Of a stretch of DNA of 64,000 nucleotides, positions 42,428 through 49,298 are shown one piece after another. The translations under genes and the position numbers were made by a program. The notes beneath the pieces were generated by a model that saw only the letters and a list, made by a program, of their open reading frames with translations, made no database searches and was not told the DNA's origin. Source of the stretch: Streptomyces minutiscleroticus (GTDB lineage: Bacteria > Actinomycetota > Actinomycetes > Streptomycetales > Streptomycetaceae); assembly GCF_014650875.1 (NCBI RefSeq), contig NZ_BMVU01000013.1:62001-126000 (forward strand). The letters run 5' to 3'. Each line of letters starts with the position of its first letter. Position 1 is the stretch's first letter.

Positions 42428-42843
42428 GCCGTGCACCTGTTCGATCCTCGGCCGCGCCCGGTGCCGGGCCGGCCGTTGCGGGGGGCGCCCACCGCCACCA
42501 CCGCCATGTCGTCGTGGCGGGCGCCGCCGGCCCACTCCGACACGAGCATCCGTACGCGCTCCACCACCGCCTTTGCGGGCAGCCCGGCGCACTCGCCGAG
42601 CGCGCGGCGCAGCCTGCGGCCGCCGACCGTCCCGCCGGTGGGCCCGGCCGGCGGCCCCTCGCCCGGCTCGCCGAGCCCCCGGTGGGCGACGGCGAGCCGG
42701 GCCGGCGCGCAGTCGTCCAGCGGCCGTCCCGACCGGGCGCCGGGGAACAGGGCCGCGACGACCACGGGGCGGGGCGCCCCGCTCCAGGCGGTGTCCGGTC
42801 CCGTGGTGCCCGTGTCGGCAGACCTGGTGGTGTCACTCTCCAC
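42424..42843 (-). CDS. Orphan C-terminal SpoIIE/PP2C-like fragment coupled to the B12 sensor
   Basis: A 139-residue protein from GTG 42843. The C-terminal half (LPAKAVVERVRMLVSEWAGGARHDDMAVVAVGAP) matches the last helix and metal-binding HDD-strand of PP2C_2/SpoIIE phosphatases. The upstream half of that fold, with the other Asp ligands, is missing, and no such sequence lies further upstream in any frame. Catalysis is therefore unlikely; it may be a binding module or decayed gene. The ATGA overlap with the B12-sensor gene implies co-translation. No good Shine-Dalgarno, so the start is uncertain. Confidence 0.6.
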   Translation of the reverse strand: MESDTTRSADTGTTGPDTAWSGAPRPVVVAALFPGARSGRPLDDCAPARLAVAHRGLGEPGEGPPAGPTGGTVGGRRLRRALGECAGLPAKAVVERVRMLVSEWAGGARHDDMAVVAVGAPRNGRPGTGRGRGSNRCTA

Positions 42844-43205
42844 ACGCGTGGAATCCGCTGGGCGGGTTCCTTCACCTCACAGTGCAACGACATGTACGGC
42901 TTGTGTCAGGCAACGATCGCCGATTCCCGGGCCCGTGGCAATCCGCCTCGGGGAGGCGGCCGCCGCGCGTCCGGCCACGGCGGCCGTTCACCACGGACCG
43001 GACACGGGTCCCCCGTCTTTTCCCAACGGTGTCTTCGATTCCGGATGTTCCCGGGTGAACCGCGTCACGAAGGGACCTGGGCACCGGGGCGGCCGCCGAT
43101 CCATGATCGCCGCAAGTCCGGGCAGACGCACAAGGGGCCCGGCGGCCGGGCCACCGGCCCCACGAACCCGAGTGCGATCGTCGAACAGCAGGGGCGGGCC
43201 GAGTC
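42844..43205. other. 362-bp divergent intergenic region
   Basis: Lies between the SpoIIE-fragment/B12 operon and the lipid kinase gene and must hold both promoters. The segment 42880-42930 and the segment 43015-43050 are less GC-rich. I looked for a sigma-B-type promoter (GNNT, 14-16 bp, GGGTA) near GGGTGAAC at 43049-43056 and found no convincing match. No gene. Confidence 0.5.
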
Positions 43206-44615
43206 ATGGCAGGGCGGAACGTACGGAAGCCGCGTACGAGGTGGGCGGCGACGTCGGACTGGCGCCGCGTCGCGGCGGGCGGTCTCGTGTGGGGCGGCGC
43301 GGCCGCGGTCCTGGGCGCCGCGGGCGGCAGGACCGGACGCAGGGCGGCCCTCCGGGGCGCCGGAGCCGTGGCCATCGCCTCGGCCGTGACCCGCGCGGTG
43401 GCCAGGCCCGCGGTGCGCAAGGTGCGGCCGCTGCCGGCCGCGGGCCGGGTCGCCTCGGCGGTCGCCTTCGCCGCAGGGGCCGTCCTGGAGGCACCGCGCT
43501 ACGGCCTTCTGGCGGCGCCCGCCGCGGCCGGGCTCACGGCCGCGCGGCTGCGCGGCGAGGAGCGCCACCCGGGGGACGTCGCCGCGGGCGTCGCCGTCGG
43601 CCTCGGCGCCGCCGTGATCACGGCGCGCTGGTGGCCCGTCAAGCCGGAGGCGCCGGCCGCGGCGGCGCCTCCGCGCCGGCCCGCGCCCGCACTGCCCGAG
43701 GGCGCCGGACTGCACATCGTGGTCAACCCCTCCTCCGGCCTCTCGCGCGGCGCCGACGCGGACACCGTGACCGACGGCCTGCGCACACTGCTCCCCAAGG
43801 CCGGGATCACCGTGCCCGAGGAGGGCCAGGACCTGCGCGACCTCATCGAGCGGGCGGCGCGGCGGGCGAAGCTGGAGGACGGCGCCCTCGGGGCCTGCGG
43901 CGGCGACGGGACGGTCAACACCGCGGCGGAGATCGCGGCCCGCGTCGGCGTGCCGCTCGCCGTGTTCCCCGGCGGCACCTTCAACCACTTCGCCATGGAC
44001 CTGGGCAACCAGACGATGGAGGACGTGGCGCGCGCCGTGCGGGACGGCGACGCGGTGAGCGCCGACATCGGCCGGGCCCGTACGCGGGGCGGCACGGAGA
44101 AGGTGTTCCTCAACACCTTCAGCCTCGGCGTCTACACCGACCTGGTGCGCGCCCGCGAGGAGCTGGAGGCCCGGATCGGCAAGTGGCCCGCGCTCGTGGT
44201 CGGCCTGGCCAAGGTGCTCGCCCAGGGCAGCCCCGCGACCATCGCCGTCAACGGGCGGCCCCGGCGGCTGTGGCTGCTCTTCGCGGGCAACGGCGTCTAC
44301 CACCCCGCCGGCTTCGCGCCCACGTACCGCACGCAGCTCGACGACGGGCTGCTCGACGTCCGCGCCGTGGACGGCAGCGCCCCGCTGGCCAGGACCCGGC
44401 TGCTGCTGGCCGTCCTCACCGGCACCCTGCACACCTCGCGCGTGCTGAGCACCGCGCAACTGCGCGGTCTGCGGCTCGAAGTGCTCAGCGGCGACCCCCG
44501 GTTCGCCTACGACGGCGAGGTGGCGGAGGTCGCCGAGCGCAGCCTGGTCCTCGACAAGCGGCCGCGGGCCGTCACGGTGTACCGGCCCGCGGAACCGGAC
44601 CGATGGCTGGCCTGA
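43206..44615 (+). CDS. Diacylglycerol-kinase-family lipid kinase with degenerate PAP2 domain
   Basis: The 469-residue protein has two parts. The C-terminal 310 residues are a DAGK/YegS kinase: HIVVNPSSGLSRG, ACGGDGTVNTAAEIAA (GGDGT ATP loop), VFPGGTFNHFAMDLG and FAYDGE. The N-terminal 150 residues have the hydrophobic layout of a PAP2 phosphatase (KVRPLPAAGRVASAVAFAAGAVLE, then HPGDVAAGVAVG). The catalytic SGH motif, however, reads AGR, so it is likely inactive. It may phosphorylate lipids such as diacylglycerol or undecaprenol at the membrane. Weak Shine-Dalgarno (CAGGGGCGGG). A very strong terminator follows. Confidence 0.88.
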   Translation: MAGRNVRKPRTRWAATSDWRRVAAGGLVWGGAAAVLGAAGGRTGRRAALRGAGAVAIASAVTRAVARPAVRKVRPLPAAGRVASAVAFAAGAVLEAPRYGLLAAPAAAGLTAARLRGEERHPGDVAAGVAVGLGAAVITARWWPVKPEAPAAAAPPRRPAPALPEGAGLHIVVNPSSGLSRGADADTVTDGLRTLLPKAGITVPEEGQDLRDLIERAARRAKLEDGALGACGGDGTVNTAAEIAARVGVPLAVFPGGTFNHFAMDLGNQTMEDVARAVRDGDAVSADIGRARTRGGTEKVFLNTFSLGVYTDLVRAREELEARIGKWPALVVGLAKVLAQGSPATIAVNGRPRRLWLLFAGNGVYHPAGFAPTYRTQLDDGLLDVRAVDGSAPLARTRLLLAVLTGTLHTSRVLSTAQLRGLRLEVLSGDPRFAYDGEVAEVAERSLVLDKRPRAVTVYRPAEPDRWLA

Positions 44616-44627
44616 GAGGACGCGGAC

Positions 44628-44677
44628 ACGCTTCCGGCGCCGTCCCCCGCACCCGCGGGGGACGGCGCCGGAAGCGT
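44628..44677. terminator. 23-bp perfect stem terminator
   Basis: 44628-44650 pairs with 44655-44677 without mismatch, loop ACCC. It lies between the convergent lipid kinase (stop 44615) and DUF5133 (stop 44713) genes and can act in both directions. Confidence 0.9.
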
Positions 44678-44712
44678 ACGTCGCGTGCCGTGCCGACGGG
44701 CGGGTGCGCGTC

Positions 44713-44943
44713 CTAGGACGCCTCGAGCACCGAGTCGTCGCGGGTGCGGGCACCGGGCAGCCGGTGGCGGGCGGCGACGAGCGCGGCGTCCACGTCCTTC
44801 GTCCCGGTGGAGACGCACAGGGTGTACGCGACGTCGTCCATGCGCTGCCGCACGTCCGCGTCGCCGTTCTCGGCGTGCAGGACGCGCAGCGTCTCGTACT
44901 GCTCGACGAGGTTGCCCAGCACCGCGGGGTGAGCCATCAGCAC
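44713..44943 (-). CDS. DUF5133 small protein
   Basis: A 76-residue protein beginning VLMAHPAVLGNLVEQYETL, with MDDVAYTLCVSTGTKDVDAAL and a C-terminal RHRLPGAR, the pattern of the DUF5133 family known from streptomycetes and of unknown function. GTG 44943 is chosen because AGGAG sits at proper spacing; an ATG two codons on is the alternative. No membrane span or metal motif. One Cys (in TLCVSTGT) is conserved in the family as I recall it. Confidence 0.85.
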   Translation of the reverse strand: MLMAHPAVLGNLVEQYETLRVLHAENGDADVRQRMDDVAYTLCVSTGTKDVDAALVAARHRLPGARTRDDSVLEAS

Positions 44944-45104
44944 GGTCTTCTCCTGATCCGTCGTCGTGACCGGCCGGTCCCGGCCGTCCACGCTCGCGGG
45001 TACCCGGCTTCGCGCCGCGCACGCCCGGGTGATCGGCGGGAGCGGCGGTCCGGCAGCGGAAACCGGGTGGCGGCCCGGTGCCCGCACGGCCCATCCTCGG
45101 CCGT

Positions 45105-45695
45105 ATGACCCATACTTCGCAGACCCCCGACACCGGCGAGCAGAACCTGCCCGAGCGGAGTTTCGGCTGGTCGGACCTGTTCGTCCTGCCCGCGGACGAC
45201 CCGCGCGGCGGCAGCCGCGCGGGGGAGCGCGACACGCTCGCCGGCTTCCTGCGCGACCAGCGGCTGACACTGGAGATGAAGTGCGCGGGGCTGGACGCCG
45301 AGGCGCTGGCCCGCCGCTCGGTGCCGCCGTCCGACCTGTCACTGCTGGGCCTGGTGCGCCACATGGCCTACGTCGAGCAGGCGTGGTTCCGCCGGGTGCT
45401 GGCGGGCCAGGACGTGCCGTGGCACTACCGCACCGAGGACGACCGCGACGCCGACTTCGCGGGGGCGGTGCCCGACCCCGAGGTGGTGGCGCACGCGTGG
45501 GAGACCTGGCGCGGCGAGGTGGCGTTCGCGGAGCGGTTCGTGGCCGACGCGCCCGACCTGGAGGTCTGCGGGCTCCACCACGGCAGGCCGGTCACGCTGC
45601 GGGAGGTGCTGGTGCACATGATCGAGGAGTACGCGCGGCACAACGGCCACGCGGACTTCCTGCGCGAGCGCATCGACGGCCGCGTCGGCGAGTAG
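45105..45695 (+). CDS. DinB/DUF664-family protein
   Basis: A 196-residue four-helix-bundle protein. Metal-binding histidines are in LLGLVRHMAYVEQAWF (helix 2) and LVHMIEEYARHNGHADFLRE (helix 4), the H...HxxxH arrangement of DinB-like and mycothiol-dependent S-transferases of actinobacteria. It may use mycothiol in detoxification. ATG 45105 (MTHTSQTPDTGEQ) lacks a strong ribosome site. Divergent from the DUF5133 gene. Confidence 0.88.
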   Translation: MTHTSQTPDTGEQNLPERSFGWSDLFVLPADDPRGGSRAGERDTLAGFLRDQRLTLEMKCAGLDAEALARRSVPPSDLSLLGLVRHMAYVEQAWFRRVLAGQDVPWHYRTEDDRDADFAGAVPDPEVVAHAWETWRGEVAFAERFVADAPDLEVCGLHHGRPVTLREVLVHMIEEYARHNGHADFLRERIDGRVGE

Positions 45696-45847
45696 CGGCC
45701 GCCCGGTCCGTGACCCCGGCGGTGCGGGCGGCGCGGACGAGCAGCGCGAAAAAAAAAGGGGCGGGACACCGATGAGTCCCGGGGCGCGGGCCGGTCGTAA
45801 CAGGTGACCTTGTTCTCCCGCCGCGGGAACCACCCCAGGAGGCGCTC

Positions 45848-46330
45848 ATGACCACCGACGGATTCACCACGTGCCTGTGGTTCGACGGCAGGGCGGAGGA
45901 GGCCGCGCACTTCTACGTGTCGGTCTTCGACCGCTCCCGGATCGGCCGGGTCGTCCGCCGCACCGAGGCGAGTCCCGGCCCGGTCGGCACCGTGCTGACC
46001 GTGGAGTTCGAGATCAACGGCCAGCGCTTCCTCGCGCTCGACGGCGGCCCGGAGTTCACGTTCAGCGAGGCGGTCTCCTTCCAGATCGACTGCGCCGACC
46101 AGAAGGAGGTCGACCACTACTGGGACCGGCTGACCGAGGGCGGCGGCGAGCCCGGCCCGTGCGGCTGGCTCAAGGACAGGTACGGCCTGTCCTGGCAGGT
46201 GGTGCCCACCCGCCTCACGGAGATGGTCGCCGACCCCGACCGGGGGCGGGCGGACCGGGCGATGAAGGCGATGATGTCGATGGGCAAGCTCGACATCGCC
46301 GCCCTGGAGAAGGCCTACGCGGGGGAGTGA
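45848..46330 (+). CDS. VOC-superfamily (PhnB / 3-demethylubiquinone methyltransferase-like) protein
   Basis: The 160-residue product starts TDGFTTCLWFDGRAEEAAHF, then YVSVFDRSRIGRV, with QRFLALDGGPEFTFSEAVSFQIDC and DQKEVDHYWDRLTEGG, CGWLKDRYGLSWQVVP. These are hallmarks of the PhnB-like VOC branch. It has two VOC modules and probably dimerises. Reaction unknown. ATG 45848 follows AGGAGG. A run of nine A (45749-45757), very rare in such GC-rich DNA, lies 90 bp upstream. Confidence 0.9.
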   Translation: MTTDGFTTCLWFDGRAEEAAHFYVSVFDRSRIGRVVRRTEASPGPVGTVLTVEFEINGQRFLALDGGPEFTFSEAVSFQIDCADQKEVDHYWDRLTEGGGEPGPCGWLKDRYGLSWQVVPTRLTEMVADPDRGRADRAMKAMMSMGKLDIAALEKAYAGE

Positions 46331-46865
46331 GCGGGCCGGGGCCCGCCGCCCCGGCCGCCGCGGCGCGGGGCCCGCACCGGACGACACGGGGGTGCGGCCG
46401 GTGCGGACCCCGCGCGGAACAGGTAGCCGAGCGTCCGTACGGGGTGTTCTCCGCGGTAGCGGTGGTCGAGCGGTCTCTCCGCGAGGCCATGTGCGCCAGT
46501 CCCTCCCCAGCGGCCCGGTGCCCGGTGCGGCAAGCGCTTACTGCCCAGGGTGCCGAGAAGTGCACCAAGGGTGCGGGCGGTGCCCCCGGGGTGGCCGGGG
46601 TGCCGGATGCGTCTTCAGGGGGATCGCGGGACTTTGAGACGGCGTGCGGAGCCTTTCGCGCGCTGAGTCCACAAAGGTTGCACCGGATCCGGGTGTGCGA
46701 CCTCACACGAGGGGGCGCGCGGCGTCGCGGCGTTGTCGGCCATGCTGTTGGCCTCGGGGTTCGTCACCCATTGAGTCGCAGGTCACAAGCCCTCTATCAG
46801 GAAGTAACCATGATCACAGGCGGTTCTCACATTGTCTTCACGGGTGGCTCCGTATGCTTCACTGC
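46331..46865. other. 535-bp intergenic region, lower GC near its 3' end
   Basis: No gene with coding bias. From about 46640 onward the sequence is markedly less GC-rich and holds several A/T-containing words (CACAAAGG, CTCTATCAGGAAGTAACCATGATCA in parts, CATTGTCTTC, TATGCT). AGGAAG before an ATG at 46810 opens a frame that overlaps the next small gene out of register and has poor codon use. A regulatory leader or small RNA would fit, but I cannot show one. Confidence 0.5.
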
Positions 46866-47081
46866 ATGTCCACCACCTCAGAACGTGAGCCCGTCGTGCC
46901 CGGGCGCTCGGCCGAAGAGGTCAACGAGGAGATCCGGGCCCTTTGGTTCCGCACCGGTGGGATGCTGAACGGTGAGCAGCGACGGCAGTACCAGCGCCTG
47001 GTGATGGAGTGGGCGGCCGCCGCCCCCGAGCCGCGCGAGCGTCCCGACGGCGCGCGCCGTCACCCCACGAACGCGGCGTGA
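46866..47081 (+). CDS. Small conserved-looking hypothetical protein (71 aa)
   Basis: ATG 46866 opens a 71-residue hydrophilic, helical protein: SAEEVNEEIRALWFRTGGML, then NGEQRRQYQRLVMEWAAAA and a disordered basic tail. High G/C at third positions supports coding. There is no Shine-Dalgarno, but TATGCT at about 46852-46857 would place a -10 box so close to the ATG that the mRNA could be leaderless. Function not recognised. Located just upstream of the clpP operon. Confidence 0.65.
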   Translation: MSTTSEREPVVPGRSAEEVNEEIRALWFRTGGMLNGEQRRQYQRLVMEWAAAAPEPRERPDGARRHPTNAA

Positions 47082-47264
47082 CGGCGCTTCTCCGCGCCTG
47101 ACGGTCCGCAGTCCCGCCCGTCTTCGGCCACCACCCCGACCGCCCCGCCTGCGCTTGCGCGCGCGGGGCGGCGGCGCGTGGTCCACGGCCGGTGTCCGCC
47201 GGCGCCGGCGTGCGACGGTCCCTCCTCACGTACCCCACCACCGGTGAGGCGCTTCTCCGCGCGC

Positions 47265-47291
47265 TCTGCCGTCGGCGAATCTGCCGCGGGC
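47265..47291 (+). promoter_or_regulatory. Two tandem PopR-box-like sites upstream of the clpP operon
   Basis: TCTGCC-GTC-GGCGAA at 47265-47279 and TCTGCC-GCG-GGC at 47280-47291 both match the PopR box described upstream of streptomycete clpP3clpP4 (TCTGCC, 3 bp, GGCAGA). They are exactly 15 bp apart and 82-108 bp before the first clpP ATG. The popR-like gene lies directly downstream of the operon. Confidence 0.75.
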
Positions 47292-47372
47292 CGAACGAGC
47301 GCCGCCGGCGGCTCCCGCCGGGCGAGGGTGGAGGCACCGCGGCGACACGGCCGCGCCACCCGAGGAGGAGCG

Positions 47373-48032
47373 ATGGCACCCTTCAGCACCACCGGCCGGG
47401 CCACGGCCGTCCCCCTGCCGTACGCGGGGGAGGGCGACACCCCGTCCACCCGGTTCGACGACCACCTGGCCGCCCAACTGCTCGCCCAGCGCATCGTCCT
47501 GCTCGGCACCCAGGTCGACGAGGTCTCCGCCAACCGCGTCTGCGCCCAGTTGCTCCTGCTGTCGGCCGAGGACCCGCGCACCGACATCTGCCTCTGCGTC
47601 AACAGCCCCGGCGGATCGGTCCACGCGGGCCTCGCCGTCTACGACACGATGCGGCTGATCCCGAACGACGTCTCCACCCTCGCCATGGGGTTCGCCGCCA
47701 GCATGGGCCAGTTCCTGGTCACCGTCGGCACGGCGGGCAAGCGGTACGCGCTGCCCCACGCGCGGATCATGATGCACCAGCCCTCCGCGGGCATCGGCGG
47801 CACCACCGCCGACATCGCCATCCAGGCGGACAACCTGGAGTTCACGAAGCGGACCATCGAGCGGATCACCGCGGAGCACACCGGCCAGAACGAGGAGACG
47901 ATCTCCCGCGACGGCGACCGCGACCGCTGGTTCACGGCCGAACAGGCCCTCGAGTACGGCATGGTCGACCGCGTCGTGGAGTCCCTCGACGAGATCCGCC
48001 CGGCCGCCCGCGAGCGACGGATGGGGCTCTGA
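47373..48032 (+). CDS. clpP: ATP-dependent Clp protease proteolytic subunit (ClpP3-like)
   Basis: A 219-residue ClpP. The catalytic Ser110 is in MGFAASMGQFL, His135 in RIMMHQPSAG, and the Asp lies in SRDGDRDRWFTAEQALEYG. The SPGGSVHAGLAVYDTM segment is typical. The N-terminal 30 residues form a propeptide-like leader. ATG 47373 follows GAGGAGGAG. It is the first gene of an operon with a second clpP (1-bp gap) followed by a PopR-like regulator, the arrangement of clpP3clpP4-popR in Streptomyces, an inducible backup to ClpP1P2. Confidence 0.94.
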   Translation: MAPFSTTGRATAVPLPYAGEGDTPSTRFDDHLAAQLLAQRIVLLGTQVDEVSANRVCAQLLLLSAEDPRTDICLCVNSPGGSVHAGLAVYDTMRLIPNDVSTLAMGFAASMGQFLVTVGTAGKRYALPHARIMMHQPSAGIGGTTADIAIQADNLEFTKRTIERITAEHTGQNEETISRDGDRDRWFTAEQALEYGMVDRVVESLDEIRPAARERRMGL

Positions 48033-48033
48033 C

Positions 48034-48639
48034 ATGACCCAGTACACGATTCCGAACGTCGTCGAGCGCACCCCGCAGGGCGAGCGCGCCTACGACGTCT
48101 ACAGCCGGCTCCTGGCCGAGCGGATCGTCTTCCTCGGCACCGAGATCGACGACGGCGTCGCCAACGTCGTCATCGCCCAGCTCCTCCACCTGGAGTCGGC
48201 GAACCCGGAGCGCGAGATCGCCGTCTACCTCAACTCGCCCGGCGGCTCCGTCACCTCGCTCATGGCGATCTACGACACGATGACCTTCGTGCAGTCGCCG
48301 ATCTCGACGTTCTGCGTCGGCCAGGCGGCGTCGACCGCCGCGGTGCTGCTGGCCGGCGGCGACCCCGGGCGGCGCTTCGTCCTGGAGCACGCCCGCGTCC
48401 TGCTCGGCCAGCCCGCCAGCGGCGGCACCCAGGGCACCGTCTCCGACCTGAGCCTGCGGGCCAAGGAGATGCTGCGCATCCGCTCGCAGATCGAGGAGGT
48501 GCTGGCCGCGCACACCGGCCACTCCGTCGAGCGGCTGCGCGCGGACATGGACCGCGACAAGGTCTTCACCGCGCACGAGGCCGTCGCGTACGGCCTCGCC
48601 GACCGGGTGCTCGAACGGCGGCTCGCGGCCGCCGCGTGA
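48034..48639 (+). CDS. clpP: Clp protease subunit (ClpP4-like) lacking the catalytic His
   Basis: A 201-residue ClpP beginning one base after the stop of the first clpP. Ser100 is in CVGQAASTAAVLLAGG, but the position 25 residues later, His in active ClpPs (HARxMIHQP), is Gly125 here (HARVLLGQPASGG). The rest of the fold (SPGGSVTSLMAIYDTM, DRDKVFTAHEAVAYGLADRV) is normal. It is therefore probably a structural, ClpR-like ring subunit that pairs with the upstream active ClpP. Co-translation with the first gene is likely. Confidence 0.92.
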   Translation: MTQYTIPNVVERTPQGERAYDVYSRLLAERIVFLGTEIDDGVANVVIAQLLHLESANPEREIAVYLNSPGGSVTSLMAIYDTMTFVQSPISTFCVGQAASTAAVLLAGGDPGRRFVLEHARVLLGQPASGGTQGTVSDLSLRAKEMLRIRSQIEEVLAAHTGHSVERLRADMDRDKVFTAHEAVAYGLADRVLERRLAAAA

Positions 48640-48699
48640 CCCGGCGGGCCGCCGTACGCACGGGCCGCACGCACGGACCGTACGCAGGCCGGACGACGA

Positions 48700-48727
48700 G
48701 CCGCCGGGCGTCCGGACGCCCGGCGGC
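48700..48727. terminator. Palindromic terminator between clpP and popR
   Basis: The sequence around GGCGTCCGGACGCC is a perfect 28-bp palindrome, lying between the convergent second clpP (stop 48639) and the popR-like gene (stop 48758). Confidence 0.75.
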
Positions 48728-48757
48728 GTGAGCCGGTGGACCCTTCCGGTCACGGCA

Positions 48758-49180
48758 CTAGGCGGCGAGCAGCAGCGCGTCCGTCCCGGCCCGCGGCCCG
48801 GCGGCCGTCCGGGACGCGGGCCGGACGGCCGACGTCAGGGAGCGGACCCGGGCCGGCTCCCGGGCGGCCAGCTCGCCGTGCACCAGCAGCAGGAGGTCGG
48901 CCAGCCGCAGGCCGAGCGCGTGCGCGGCGGCCGCGAGGACCTCCGACGACGCCTCCTTGCGGCCGCGCTCCACCTCGGAGAGGTACGGCATGGAGATCCG
49001 GGCCTCGTCGGCGACGTCCTTCAGCGTGCGGTCCTGGGCCAGTCGCTCACGGCGCAGGACGTCGCCCACGACATCGCGCCACAGGGGCTCTCTGGCGGCC
49101 GGTTCCGGAGCCCGTTCCGGCTCGGCGGGAACCGGACGCAGGGGGACGACACGGGACTGGTTCCGCACGTGGCTGCTCAT
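48758..49180 (-). CDS. popR: XRE-family regulator, PopR-like activator of clpP genes
   Basis: A 140-residue protein. Its HTH (GDVLRRERLAQDRTLKDVADEARISMPYLSEVERGRKEAS) is of the ClgR/PopR type, followed by a short dimerisation region (AAAAHALGLRLADLLLLVHG). The C-terminus ends in LLLAA; in PopR and ClgR two terminal alanines mark the regulator for ClpP degradation, giving feedback. Gene order after two clpP genes and the two PopR boxes upstream of clpP support the assignment. ATG 49180. Confidence 0.85.
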   Translation of the reverse strand: MSSHVRNQSRVVPLRPVPAEPERAPEPAAREPLWRDVVGDVLRRERLAQDRTLKDVADEARISMPYLSEVERGRKEASSEVLAAAAHALGLRLADLLLLVHGELAAREPARVRSLTSAVRPASRTAAGPRAGTDALLLAA

Positions 49181-49298
49181 CCCCCCAGCCTAGGAGCGTC
49201 GCGGCGGGTGGGAAGACGGTGGCGTTCCGCCCTCGGCGAAGCTCCCGGGGACCGCGTGGCGCGGACCCCAGGGGGAGCCGTGGGGCGCGGGGGCGGGG

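Noticed and set aside
42990..43100. A sigma-B-type promoter around GGGTGAAC upstream of the lipid kinase
   Set aside because: No GNNT half-site at 14-16 bp spacing could be found.
46810..46968. ATG at 46810 behind AGGAAG opening a Cys-containing short frame
   Set aside because: It overlaps the 71-residue gene in another frame, with poor third-position GC and no recognisable fold.
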